Shown: piece by piece, positions 1 through 6,420 of the stretch
Layout: every line of letters begins with the position of its first letter
How positions within the stretch are numbered: position 1 is the first letter of the stretch
IMG/VR virus record: IMGVR_UViG_3300003323_000777
Span: 1 to 38,460 of that record
Reading direction: 5' to 3' (one strand)
DNA: 38,460 nt
Source of the DNA: a virus
The notes under the pieces: generated by a model
The model's input: the letters and a program-made list of their open reading frames with translations, nothing else
Database searches by the model: none
Told to the model about the DNA's origin: nothing
Position numbers and translations under genes: made by a program

Positions 1-72
1 ATCCCACGCAGCATCCCACGCAGCATCCCTCGCAGCATCCCACGCAGCATCCCTCGCAGCATCCCACGCAGC
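1..72. repeat. 12-bp tandem repeat (six units), coding
   Basis: Six head-to-tail copies of ATCCC(A/T)CGCAGC; units 3 and 5 have T instead of A. The array resumes at the right edge (about 38441-38460), so it spans the ends of the window. Read on the minus strand the unit is four codons, Ala-Ala-Trp-Asp or Ala-Ala-Arg-Asp, inside an open frame, so this is a coding minisatellite. Because both ends of the sequence stop inside the array, the true copy number is probably unresolved. It is not CRISPR: units are too short and there are no spacers. Confidence 0.95.
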
Positions 73-396
73 ATCCGTTATTTTTCCGTCAGCGAAATCT
101 CTTCCTGCCTGTATTGCCTCTCTAGGCCTTTTATCTTCCGGATATTTACTCTCAAATATTGGAAGTACATGCTCCGCAATATCACAATTGAAATATCGGA
201 TACGCTTCTCGTATTTCTTGGGAAGACACCGCAAACACCAAATAGCATCTTCGATCCCGTTACTCTCAAGGATGACAGATAAGGGTAATGACTTTCCATC
301 AGACTTTGATTTTCCGAGATGCTTGAGTAATTTAATCCATCCTGATTCACAGGGAGAATGCTTGCGTATCGCGTTTAAAGTTGTGCAAACGGTCAT
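1..396 (-). CDS. Imm5-like Ala-rich repeat protein, N-terminal part (continues at 38460-38383)
   Basis: ATG at 396 follows a GGGGGG ribosome binding site and overlaps the stop of the upstream gene (ATGA). The frame is open to base 1 (132 codons) and continues in frame at the right edge to a TGA at 38383, giving about 157 residues as drawn. It has an N-terminal domain with four Cys, then RPREAIQAGRDFADGKIT, then AAWD/AARD repeats, then a tail ERKWQSQLFIKYFGG. This resembles the phage proteins annotated as Imm5-like or putative immunity proteins, which share a PRxAIxAARDFA segment, Ala repeats and a WQ...LF tail; role unknown. The repeats should form an amphipathic helix array. It belongs to the leftward early operon, upstream of the recombination genes. 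The family name is from memory and not verified. Confidence 0.8.
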   Translation of the reverse strand, partial: MTVCTTLNAIRKHSPCESGWIKLLKHLGKSKSDGKSLPLSVILESNGIEDAIWCLRCLPKKYEKRIRYFNCDIAEHVLPIFESKYPEDKRPREAIQAGRDFADGKITDAAWDAARDAAWDAARDAAWDAAWD

Positions 397-551
397 TTCG
401 CCCCCCAATATTTGGTTAGGATGATCAAAGCAGCTGCAAATTGTGCATCATCTTTAGTTGTGAAGTGCCCTTTGCTTTCAACTTCACAGCCCATTGGACC
501 GATGATGTCGAAGAACCAACCGGAGTTGTTTTGTGCGATATGGATTGTCAT
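393..551 (-). CDS. small hypothetical phage protein (52 aa)
   Basis: Starts at ATG 551 after a strong AGGAGG that overlaps the TAG stop of the upstream gene, and ends in an ATGA overlap with the Imm5-like gene. The sequence begins MTIHIAQNNSGWFFDIIG and has no Cys pairs or membrane segment. The tight start/stop coupling on both sides is the main evidence that it is real. Function not recognised. Confidence 0.75.
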   Translation of the reverse strand: MTIHIAQNNSGWFFDIIGPMGCEVESKGHFTTKDDAQFAAALIILTKYWGAK

Positions 552-560
552 GGCGTCCTC

Positions 561-1067
561 CTATGCAGCGTGAGGAGGTTGCGGTTTCTCTAGCTCAAAG
601 ATGGCATCCGACAGATCACCGATTAACTCATCTGCCAAATGCTGAGCATCTGAAAACTCAGAATATCCTTTCAGGTACATAACTTGCAGATGATTGCGAA
701 TGTCTGAGATTACAGTATGCGCGAATAATGCCATGCTATGCGCCATCCGTTCTTCCAGCAAAGGATGGTCATAAGCGGTTTTAATCGCATCCATGGCTTG
801 TGTGACAAAATCATGTCCGCCACGGATTAATGCGTGATTGAAGATTGCTTGATTATGCCACAGGTCATTTGGATGCATGCCGTGTGCCGCACATACATCT
901 GTATAGCTCGGCAGGGGTTGCAGATCGCCCAATGTGTTTACATTCGAAGCCGGGTTCATATCGAACACAGCCTGAAGTGCTGATTGGAACTTTGGTGATT
1001 TAGGGGTTGCGGTATGCTCGCCCTTGAATGGGAATACAACGATATTCCCTTGTGGGTTGTTAACCAT
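561..1067 (-). CDS. first gene of the leftward early operon, hypothetical (168 aa)
   Basis: The first gene behind PL, with AAGGAGGT just upstream of its ATG. The 168-residue protein has a variable N-terminus (VVFPFKGEH) and a His/Met-rich helical body containing CAAHGMHPNDLWHNQAIF and an acidic helical C-terminus. I do not recognise the family. In lambdoid phages this slot often holds an antiterminator or an anti-host protein, but nothing seen here (no Arg-rich N-terminus) supports an N-like antiterminator. It ends in TAG. Confidence 0.85.
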   Translation of the reverse strand: MVNNPQGNIVVFPFKGEHTATPKSPKFQSALQAVFDMNPASNVNTLGDLQPLPSYTDVCAAHGMHPNDLWHNQAIFNHALIRGGHDFVTQAMDAIKTAYDHPLLEERMAHSMALFAHTVISDIRNHLQVMYLKGYSEFSDAQHLADELIGDLSDAIFELEKPQPPHAA

Positions 1068-1093
1068 AGTGACCTCCTTGGTTATATAAACAT

Positions 1094-1121
1094 CTTATAA
1101 CTAAAGTGGTTAATCTGTCAA
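1094..1121 (-). promoter_or_regulatory. PL: leftward early promoter with repressor operator
   Basis: On the minus strand a perfect -35 TTGACA (1121-1116) and a -10 TATAAG (1099-1094) are 16 bp apart. The spacer holds an imperfect inverted repeat, TAACTA-AAG-TGGTTA (1098-1112), which matches the operator at PR in 14 or so of 15 positions apart from the central bases. Placing an operator between -35 and -10 is the lambda OL/OR arrangement, so bound repressor would block transcription of the leftward operon. Confidence 0.8.
1098..1112. promoter_or_regulatory. operator OL (15-bp inverted repeat)
   Basis: Half sites TAACTA and TGGTTA are separated by AAG; one half-site base departs from perfect symmetry. 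The copy at 3244-3258 is TAACCA-ATG-TGGTTA, fully symmetric. Two copies of one palindrome, both in promoter spacers flanking the repressor/Cro region, are best explained as CI/Cro binding sites. This is inferred from position and symmetry. Confidence 0.75.
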
Positions 1122-1144
1122 CAACAAAAGTAATTAATTAATTA

Positions 1145-1630
1145 TTAAATTTTCGTTAGGTTTAGGATCTGGGCTTTAGTGGGTATGGTTTTTCGTTGTC
1201 GCCTTTTTGTGTAAGGGACTAGAATTTCGCTGGGTGAAAGTCCGGTATTAAATTTTTTGCTAAAAAAGCTATTTGGAACCCCGAATTCTTCATAAAATGA
1301 AATAGGGGTATATTGTTTCCCTTGATATTCAAATTTGCAGGAATTCCTTTTGTTTCTTTGTTGTTCTTTAGAAGTGGCCCAACGACAATTATTGGGATCG
1401 TAATGGCCATTAACATCTATACGGTCTATGGATAGGCCAGGTTTATAACCGTTATTATATGACCAATCTAGAAAAGAATTTTTATCTTTTTTCCATTCCT
1501 CACAAACTGTTATTCCTCTGCCACCGTAGTAATGATAAATAGACAATTTTGGGTTTTTGCATCTTTCAATCATTCCGGAAAGAACAGATGCTAACTTTTT
1601 ATCATTTATTAAATCTCTCACAGAATTCAT
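1145..1630 (-). CDS. HNH/AP2-like phage endonuclease-type protein (YGGRGI family)
   Basis: 161 residues. The central block has YHYYGGRGITVCEEW, then a DW..NNGY segment, then LSIDRIDVNGHYDPNNCRWAT and a basic KEQQRNKR. This is the signature of a widespread free-standing phage family annotated as HNH endonuclease or AP2-domain DNA-binding protein, whose members behave as mobile homing-type genes. No zinc-binding CxxC pairs are present. It stands alone on the minus strand upstream of PL, outside the leftward transcript, and the flanking DNA is AT-rich, consistent with insertion. Catalytic activity is not certain. Confidence 0.8.
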   Translation of the reverse strand: MNSVRDLINDKKLASVLSGMIERCKNPKLSIYHYYGGRGITVCEEWKKDKNSFLDWSYNNGYKPGLSIDRIDVNGHYDPNNCRWATSKEQQRNKRNSCKFEYQGKQYTPISFYEEFGVPNSFFSKKFNTGLSPSEILVPYTKRRQRKTIPTKAQILNLTKI

Positions 1631-1728
1631 CCATTCATATAAATTCCCGTATTTACAGAAATATAATATGATTTTTGAGGCCTGTAAACTTTCGTAATGT
1701 TATTTAAGGTATGTATATGAGTTTTCTC

Positions 1729-1756
1729 TTGTTTTCTGCGTTTAATGGTGTATTCT
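1729..1756 (+). promoter_or_regulatory. possible promoter of the acetyltransferase gene
   Basis: TTGTTT (1729-1734) and TATTCT (1751-1756), 16 bp apart, lie about 85 bp before the transferase start. The gene stands alone on its strand and needs a promoter active in the lysogen; this is the best match in the 170-bp gap 1631-1803, which otherwise shows only AT-rich sequence. Weak evidence. Confidence 0.3.
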
Positions 1757-1842
1757 AGTATCAGAAATGGCAGAACTCTTATTAGGTTTATACAAACTTC
1801 TACTTGTTAATGGTATTCCCGAAAGCCATGTACAAGGAAGAG

Positions 1843-2472
1843 ATGATGACTAATTCTATGATGGAGGTCTCAAAGTCGGAATTATATGAATTATTTAAGC
1901 AGGCTCTTAAAGCTGAAGTGGTGGGTAAACATAAAAATCTTACAGTTTTAAGATTATTAAGCAGACTTATTAAAAAACCCGATACACGTTTTTATTTTTG
2001 GTTTAGATTGGCACAATATTTATATAAAAAAGGTGGTAGATTTCGAAAGGCTCTCGCTTCTCATATTAATTACGGAATTAAGCGAAGATATAATATAGAC
2101 ATCTCACTTGATGCAATCATCGGACCGGGATTATTTATAGGGCACTTCAGCGGTATTGTTATTGCCGGTAAAAGCATCATTGGCCGGAATTTGAGCATTC
2201 TTCAAAATACAACGATAGGGATGAAATATATTACTGGAGAATTATATCAGCTAGCTCAACCAATTATAATTGGTGATAATGTTGAGATTGGTGCTCACAG
2301 TTGTATTATTGGGGATAATTTGCGCATAGGGAATAATGTAATTATTGGGGCAATGTCCTTTGTGAATAAAGATATTCCGGATAATACTTTATATTTTACA
2401 AAGAAATCCGCTTTTTATCAAAAAAGATATTCTAATCCTCATTTCTATAATAGGATAAAACAACGCCGGTAA
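1843..2472 (+). CDS. hexapeptide-repeat O-acetyltransferase (serine acetyltransferase-like)
   Basis: About 209 residues. The C-terminal two thirds is a left-handed beta-helix with hexapeptide repeats: GPGLFIGHFSGIVI, IIGRNLSILQNTTIG, IIIGDNVEIGAHSCIIG, NLRIGNNVIIGAMSFVNKDIP. The GHFSG and QNTTIG segments resemble CysE/WcaB-type transferases that use acetyl-CoA. The helical N-terminal part (about 90 residues) is also as in CysE-like enzymes. AAGGA sits before ATG 1843/1846, preferred over upstream starts. The gene is isolated on the plus strand between PL and cI and its 3' end overlaps cI tail to tail by about 41 bp. That position suggests a lysogenic-conversion gene, for example acetylating surface polysaccharide; the substrate is inferred, not seen. 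Confidence 0.85.
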   Translation: MMTNSMMEVSKSELYELFKQALKAEVVGKHKNLTVLRLLSRLIKKPDTRFYFWFRLAQYLYKKGGRFRKALASHINYGIKRRYNIDISLDAIIGPGLFIGHFSGIVIAGKSIIGRNLSILQNTTIGMKYITGELYQLAQPIIIGDNVEIGAHSCIIGDNLRIGNNVIIGAMSFVNKDIPDNTLYFTKKSAFYQKRYSNPHFYNRIKQRR

Positions 2473-3175
2473 TCCGGATAGTGATATCATTGACCACATT
2501 ATCCCCTTGTATTTTTTTAATGATAATAGCGGATTTATGATCTTTATTAGTGGAGCGCGGCCACAATTTAATCTCGCCGTCTAATCCAAATTCAATCTCT
2601 TTCACGGTAGCTTCGTACTCACCTTTGTATTCCCGCTCAACAATAACTTTTTTTCCGTTTACAAGCTCTTTTTGGTATTTGAAAAGAGAAGTGCATATTA
2701 AAACATCTCCCTCGTAATAACGCTCATTCATGGAATCGCCCCGAACTTCCAAAGCATATAAGTCTTCCGGCTTATAATCTGGATGGGAGGCGAAAATTTG
2801 ATAATGTTGGGATTCTTCCCACTCTTGGGCGTTCTGCCAATAGCCTGCTTGCACATGACCTCGCACTGTTACTCTACCTATGGATGCACTTATTAAATTA
2901 GATTGCAACCCCATTTTTATTAAATTTTTATGATTTGGTTCTATTTGGTCGTCGGTACCTATTTCTTTCATAAGCCATCTAGGATCAGCATTTACGACTT
3001 CTGATATTTTATATAGTCCACGCGGGTGTTGCGTTACACCATTTAAGAGCTTCCAGACAGCAGTTTGGGAAATCCCCAATGCAATTGCCAAGTCATCTTG
3101 GCTTTCAAAGCCCATAGCTTCCATGGCAAGTTTTAATCTTTTGCCGGAGAAGTGAGTTTCGGAGATTCGCACCAT
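2432..3175 (-). CDS. cI: CI-type repressor with LexA/S24 autocleavage domain
   Basis: About 247 residues from ATG 3175. An N-terminal helix-turn-helix lies at about 25-51 (SQDDLAIALGISQTAVWKLL). The Ala-Gly cleavage site sits in HVQAGYW at about 110-111, the catalytic Ser in GDSM at about 148, and the catalytic Lys in ATVKEI at about 192. This is the full set for a RecA-stimulated, self-cleaving repressor, so induction by DNA damage is expected. The frame is open up to an ATG at 3262, but that would place coding sequence over the operator; the conserved HTH start supports 3175. It is divergent from the Cro-like gene and convergent with the acetyltransferase. Confidence 0.93.
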   Translation of the reverse strand: MVRISETHFSGKRLKLAMEAMGFESQDDLAIALGISQTAVWKLLNGVTQHPRGLYKISEVVNADPRWLMKEIGTDDQIEPNHKNLIKMGLQSNLISASIGRVTVRGHVQAGYWQNAQEWEESQHYQIFASHPDYKPEDLYALEVRGDSMNERYYEGDVLICTSLFKYQKELVNGKKVIVEREYKGEYEATVKEIEFGLDGEIKLWPRSTNKDHKSAIIIKKIQGDNVVNDITIRITGVVLSYYRNED

Positions 3176-3232
3176 ACCATTTCTGGTAACCTCAATTGAG
3201 GAATCATGCAAAAAACCAAAGTAATTTGTCCC

Positions 3233-3262
3233 TTGACAGTTAATAACCAATGTGGTTAACAT
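3233..3262 (+). promoter_or_regulatory. PR: rightward early promoter
   Basis: A perfect -35 TTGACA (3233-3238) and a -10 TAACAT (3257-3262) are 18 bp apart, or TTAACA at 17 bp. Transcription should start near 3269, just before the Cro-like gene. The operator at 3244-3258 fills the spacer, as at PL. Confidence 0.75.
3244..3258. promoter_or_regulatory. operator OR (15-bp perfect inverted repeat)
   Basis: TAACCA-ATG-TGGTTA: 6-bp perfect arms with a 3-bp spacer, in the intergenic region between cI and the Cro-like gene. It shares its layout and most of its bases with the site at 1098-1112. Only one clear copy is seen at each promoter, unlike the three-site lambda operators. Confidence 0.8.
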
Positions 3263-3281
3263 CCTTTCTATGGAGAAAGAG

Positions 3282-3524
3282 ATGTATGAAGTATTCCAGA
3301 TGGCGGTTCATGAGCTTGGCGGCCAAAACGCTACATCTAGAGCTTTAAAAAAAGAGGGTGTCTCTGCTTCTCAGGCAAGTATTTGGAAGCGTCTTAATAA
3401 GCTTCAGCCTGCCGCAATAGAGTGGGTCCTTCCTCTTGAAAAATTAACTAGAATTCCTCGGCATAGGTTCCGTCCTGATATTTATCCCTTAGAGGATGAA
3501 AGGGGGCTACGTGATACACAATAG
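3282..3524 (+). CDS. Cro/YdaS-like DNA-binding protein
   Basis: About 80 residues starting MYEVFQMAVHELGGQ, with a helix-turn-helix around ATSRALKKEGVSASQASIWK and a following PLEKLTRIPRHRFRPDIYP as in YdaS/Cro-like proteins. GGAGA precedes ATG 3282 at good spacing and the predicted PR transcript starts near 3269, so in-frame starts further upstream (3252, 3270) are less likely. It is the first gene of the rightward operon and is divergent from cI, the classic Cro position. It probably binds the same operators to shut off cI. Confidence 0.85.
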   Translation: MYEVFQMAVHELGGQNATSRALKKEGVSASQASIWKRLNKLQPAAIEWVLPLEKLTRIPRHRFRPDIYPLEDERGLRDTQ

Positions 3525-4002
3525 CCCCCCGATTAGCGTCGGCCACCCTTTACAGAGTAACCTGAACAAACCAATAACAGATACATCTGTGCGAATCAAC
3601 AAAAAAGTGATTCGTCAAGCATTAAATAAAGTCAAGGATGTTCCGTATAATGAAGATCAGCTTCAGTCCGCTCTTTCAATTTACCTAAATACGCTCGCTG
3701 ACACGCATAATTTCTTATGGATGCATATCCCTAATGGCGGATCACGCATTCTCCGTGAGGCTGTAAAATTAAAGCGTATGGGGGTTAAACCTGGCGCTCC
3801 TGATATTTTAATTCTGGCCCAAGGTAAAACTATCTTCATCGAATTAAAAACGATGAAAGGTGTTTGGGGCAAAGAGCAGCAAGATTTTTGTGCGAATTCT
3901 TTACGCCTTGGACATGCATATCACTTGGTACGGGGTCGTCTGCCTCAAGATATTAATCAGGCAGTATATCGCATTCTCCAAGACGAGATGGTGGTGCGAT
4001 GA
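3511..4002 (+). CDS. VRR-NUC domain nuclease
   Basis: About 163 residues from GTG 3511, which has AGGGGG at good spacing; an ATG at 3496 is possible but badly spaced. The C-terminal domain carries the PD-(D/E)XK signature of VRR-NUC proteins: NEDQLQSALSIYL, MHIPNGG, then GAPDILIL and FIELKT, followed by a conserved KGVWGKEQQDF. VRR-NUC proteins act as structure-specific endonucleases (for example on Holliday junctions) in phage replication or recombination. It overlaps the Cro-like gene by about 14 bp and the methyltransferase by ATGA. Confidence 0.88.
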   Translation: MIHNSPPISVGHPLQSNLNKPITDTSVRINKKVIRQALNKVKDVPYNEDQLQSALSIYLNTLADTHNFLWMHIPNGGSRILREAVKLKRMGVKPGAPDILILAQGKTIFIELKTMKGVWGKEQQDFCANSLRLGHAYHLVRGRLPQDINQAVYRILQDEMVVR

Positions 4003-4619
4003 CCTACACTCGCAAGGAAATCATCGGCAACCAAACGCTTTATTTTGGTGACTGTTTAGAAATTATGCCAACGCTAGGCAAGGTGGACGCCGTTGTGACT
4101 GATCCGCCTTATGGGATTGGCATTGCCGCTAATCCTGTGCGCCAGAAACATGAAAAGAAGGACTGGGACAACAAAACGACATGTCTGGATTTCTTAGACT
4201 TGGGCATTCCTACAGTTATATGGGGCGGCAACTATTTTACGTTGCCGACATGCCAACGATTTCTGGTTTGGGACAAGCTACAGCCGGAGGATTTCAGCTT
4301 GGCTATGTGTGAATATGCTTGGACAAATCTGAAAGGTCCAGCGAAAGTGTTCAAAAAGTCTGTTCTTTCGTACAGTAAGAACCATCCAACACAGAAGCCA
4401 GTCGAACTGATGAAGTGGTGCATAGGTTATTTGCCTGACGAGTCAAACAAAATCCTTGACCCCTTTATGGGCAGCGGCACTACCCTAGTTGCCTGTCAGC
4501 AAATGGGCCGGCATGGCATTGGCATAGAAATAGACCCCCAATATTTTCAGATTGCTTGTGAGCGTGTGCATAATGCCTGGAAGCAGCCGGATTTATTTAT
4601 TGAAGGGGTGATCGCATGA
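3999..4619 (+). CDS. orphan DNA methyltransferase (N6-adenine/N4-cytosine type)
   Basis: 206 residues. The catalytic motif IV DPPY is at 35-38 and the AdoMet-binding motif I DPFMGSGTT at 154-162, the beta-class order (IV before I). The last helices GIGIEIDPQYFQIACERV complete the fold. It is shorter than CcrM, which has a C-terminal extension, and the target recognition region between the motifs is small. No restriction enzyme is adjacent. Likely roles are protection from host restriction or marking phage DNA; the presence of GcrA-like genes, whose host homologue works with CcrM at GANTC, makes the sequence specificity worth testing. Confidence 0.92.
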   Translation: MTYTRKEIIGNQTLYFGDCLEIMPTLGKVDAVVTDPPYGIGIAANPVRQKHEKKDWDNKTTCLDFLDLGIPTVIWGGNYFTLPTCQRFLVWDKLQPEDFSLAMCEYAWTNLKGPAKVFKKSVLSYSKNHPTQKPVELMKWCIGYLPDESNKILDPFMGSGTTLVACQQMGRHGIGIEIDPQYFQIACERVHNAWKQPDLFIEGVIA

Positions 4620-4849
4620 CGCCCCGTGAACGCAAAGTATATGAATTTATTGCCCAATATTTGGAATTGCATGGGCACTCGCCACGTTACAAAGAGATTT
4701 TAGGGGCAGTTGGGATTAAATACATTTCCAATATCTCGTATGTAGTAACAAATCTGATCCGTAAAAATTATTTATCAAAGTTACCAAATAAGAAGCGCGG
4801 CTTAATGTTGGTACAAGAGATTGAGTCTGTTGATGGGGATGGTGCGTAA
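4616..4849 (+). CDS. LexA N-terminal-like winged-HTH protein (77 aa)
   Basis: The protein begins TPRERKVYEFIAQYLELHGH followed by SPRYKEILGAVGIKYISNI and a wing-like KLPNKKRGLMLV. This is the layout of the LexA DNA-binding domain (Lx..Q..vL.fI, sPs..EIa, RGi.L), but the peptidase domain is absent. It could be a small transcription regulator or a competitor for SOS-type sites. ATGA overlap with the methyltransferase and a direct junction with the next gene show operon membership. Confidence 0.8.
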   Translation: MTPRERKVYEFIAQYLELHGHSPRYKEILGAVGIKYISNISYVVTNLIRKNYLSKLPNKKRGLMLVQEIESVDGDGA

Positions 4850-5169
4850 TGAATTTCCCTCCCCACGACCTTTTTGATTATGCACGTTCTGTTGAAAGAC
4901 GTAATAAAGCCATAAAAAAGATGGAAGACAGTCCGATTGCGGGGAATTGGATTGCACAGGCACGTGAGTTTGCTGTGCTTTATGCTTCTAAGCATGGTGA
5001 GGTCACTAGTGATGATGTTTTAAAATACTGCCCACGTCCGGCTGATATTCCCCCAAACGCCACTGGGGCGGTATTTCGTACGAAGCAATTACGTTTGGTT
5101 GGTTATCGTCAATCATCAAAGGTCACGTCGCATGCTCGCCGGATTGGGATCTATGAGGTGGCGGCATGA
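4849..5169 (+). CDS. conserved early phage protein, winged-helix-like (106 aa)
   Basis: 106 residues with a helical N-terminus, then VTSDDVLKYCPRPADIPPNATGAVFRTKQLRLVGYRQSS in part, and a closing HARRIGIYEV. The C-terminal half has the feel of a winged helix (V..DDv, then a glycine turn, then GY..S...HAR) seen in hypothetical proteins of many replication regions. It is overlapped by the HNH gene (ATGA). The function is not known; a DNA-binding role is inferred. Confidence 0.75.
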   Translation: MNFPPHDLFDYARSVERRNKAIKKMEDSPIAGNWIAQAREFAVLYASKHGEVTSDDVLKYCPRPADIPPNATGAVFRTKQLRLVGYRQSSKVTSHARRIGIYEVAA

Positions 5170-5657
5170 AGACTATTTCTAACCTATATTCAAGCCGCAT
5201 ATTCGGAAATAATTATTCTGAAAAACTGCAAAAACCTGAATGGCAGAATAAACGTCAAGAAATTTTAAAAAGAGATGGGTATATGTGCCAGAGATGCTCA
5301 ATCACTGACACTGAATTGCATATTCATCATTGTTATTATGAAAACGGATTGGAGCCGTGGGAATACAACAATCAAAGTTTGATAACTTTATGTCGCGATT
5401 GTCATGAATATGAAACGGCACATTTGGATAGAAATAAGCGGGATATGCTTAATTCATTATCGCGTAAAGGATTGCTAGCAAATGTATACGAACAATTATC
5501 ATTCGCTTTCGAATCTGTACCAATTTGGGGAAATGATGCTACCGCTTGGCAAGCAATATCCTGGGCTATTCGTACGCCAGCGATAATTAACACTATCATT
5601 TCTCAATACGTTTACCAGAACGAAAAACGCATATCCTCGGAGGTGGTTAATGGCTGA
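5166..5657 (+). CDS. HNH endonuclease
   Basis: 163 residues. Zinc-binding CQRC at 41-44 and CRDC at 76-79 flank the catalytic core LHIHHCYYENG at about 51-61, a classical HNH (McrA-like) domain with the typical WQNKRQEILKRDGY lead-in. The C-terminal 75 residues are helical and specific to this protein. GAGGTGG gives a strong ribosome binding site. It lies between early DNA-metabolism genes rather than next to the terminase, so it is more likely a replication-region or mobile nuclease than a packaging factor. Confidence 0.9.
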   Translation: MKTISNLYSSRIFGNNYSEKLQKPEWQNKRQEILKRDGYMCQRCSITDTELHIHHCYYENGLEPWEYNNQSLITLCRDCHEYETAHLDRNKRDMLNSLSRKGLLANVYEQLSFAFESVPIWGNDATAWQAISWAIRTPAIINTIISQYVYQNEKRISSEVVNG

Positions 5658-6420
5658 GAAACTGTATGTTAAGGATTGGAGCGATTACCAGCATTATAAG
5701 GATCGACGTCCAGTATGGATTAAACTAAAGACGGATGTTTTTTCGAATTATAATTTCTGCCGGTTATCTGATCCAGCAAAATTATTGCTTATGGCGGTTT
5801 GGACTCTTGCATCAAGAAACAACGAGGGATGGGTGTATGATGACTTCTCATATGTCAAAACAGAATGTCATTTAGGCGAATTCATTCAAGAGATTCATTG
5901 GCAAGAGATTGTAAAACAAGGATTTTTATTTGCTAGCAATCCGATAGCAGAATGCTCCGAAAAAATACTTGAGTCTATATCTGTATCTAACTCTGAATCT
6001 GGAAAAGGGGGTGTGGGGGAAAAACCAAAACCTGTCTCCAAATTCAAAACAGAATATTCGGATGAATTTTTAGAATTCTGGGAAGCATACCCTCCGAACC
6101 GATGTCCGAAATCCAAAGCGTTTGAGAGTTATCAGAAATCCAGAAAGGTTGTTGACCATGCAGAAATTATCACAGGCGCTCGAAACTATGCTGCCGAATG
6201 TGCAAAAAACGGAACCGACATCAAATTCATTGCTCATGCCTCGACCTGGCTTAACCAAAAGCGATGGGAAGTCGATTACACCCTTCAAATCCGATCAGAG
6301 GCTAGAACCACTTTCGGCAGAAAAAGCAATTTCGATGATGTCATGGCTTCCGCAGCTAGGCTCGCGGCTAGAGAGGTTAGTTCCGAACTCGATCAGCGGG
6401 AGGACTTTCTTTTTGGATAG
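5650..6420 (+). CDS. replication initiator (O-like / DnaD-like)
   Basis: 256 residues in two domains. The N-terminal part (about 1-100) has the winged-helix look of phage replication proteins (WIKLKTDVFSNYNFCRLSD, LLLMAVWTLAS, GFL). A low-complexity linker (GKGGVGEKPKPVSKFK) follows. The C-terminal part has the hallmark FLEFWEAYPPNRCPKSKAF, then IKFIAHASTWLNQKRW, seen in many initiator or loader proteins. A strong GGAGGTGG precedes the ATG. By analogy with lambda O it should bind the origin and recruit the helicase loader, here probably the next gene. Confidence 0.82.
   Translation: MAEKLYVKDWSDYQHYKDRRPVWIKLKTDVFSNYNFCRLSDPAKLLLMAVWTLASRNNEGWVYDDFSYVKTECHLGEFIQEIHWQEIVKQGFLFASNPIAECSEKILESISVSNSESGKGGVGEKPKPVSKFKTEYSDEFLEFWEAYPPNRCPKSKAFESYQKSRKVVDHAEIITGARNYAAECAKNGTDIKFIAHASTWLNQKRWEVDYTLQIRSEARTTFGRKSNFDDVMASAARLAAREVSSELDQREDFLFG
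5960..6090. other. possible replication origin inside the initiator gene
   Basis: The segment encoding the interdomain linker combines short related repeats (TATCTG, TATCTAA, GAATCTGG around 5978-6000), a purine-rich run (about 6000-6026) and an AT-rich stretch (about 6040-6080). Lambda's ori lies in the same relative place in gene O. No clean iterons are visible, so this is an analogy only. Confidence 0.25.

Noticed and set aside
1-72. CRISPR-like repeat array
   Set aside because: Units are 12 bp, contiguous, without spacers, and read as in-frame tetrapeptides of a gene.
78-350. 90-aa minus-strand frame and 78-aa plus-strand frame (188-424)
   Set aside because: Both are shadows of the Imm5-like gene, which has the ribosome binding site, start/stop coupling and family-like sequence.
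3176-3262. N-terminal extension of cI
   Set aside because: It would code through the operator and PR; the extension shows no resemblance to repressors, while the HTH domain begins after ATG 3175.
6122-6412. N-terminal extension of the helicase-loader-like gene
   Set aside because: This part only overlaps the well-supported initiator gene in another frame; TTG 6413 has a strong ribosome binding site.
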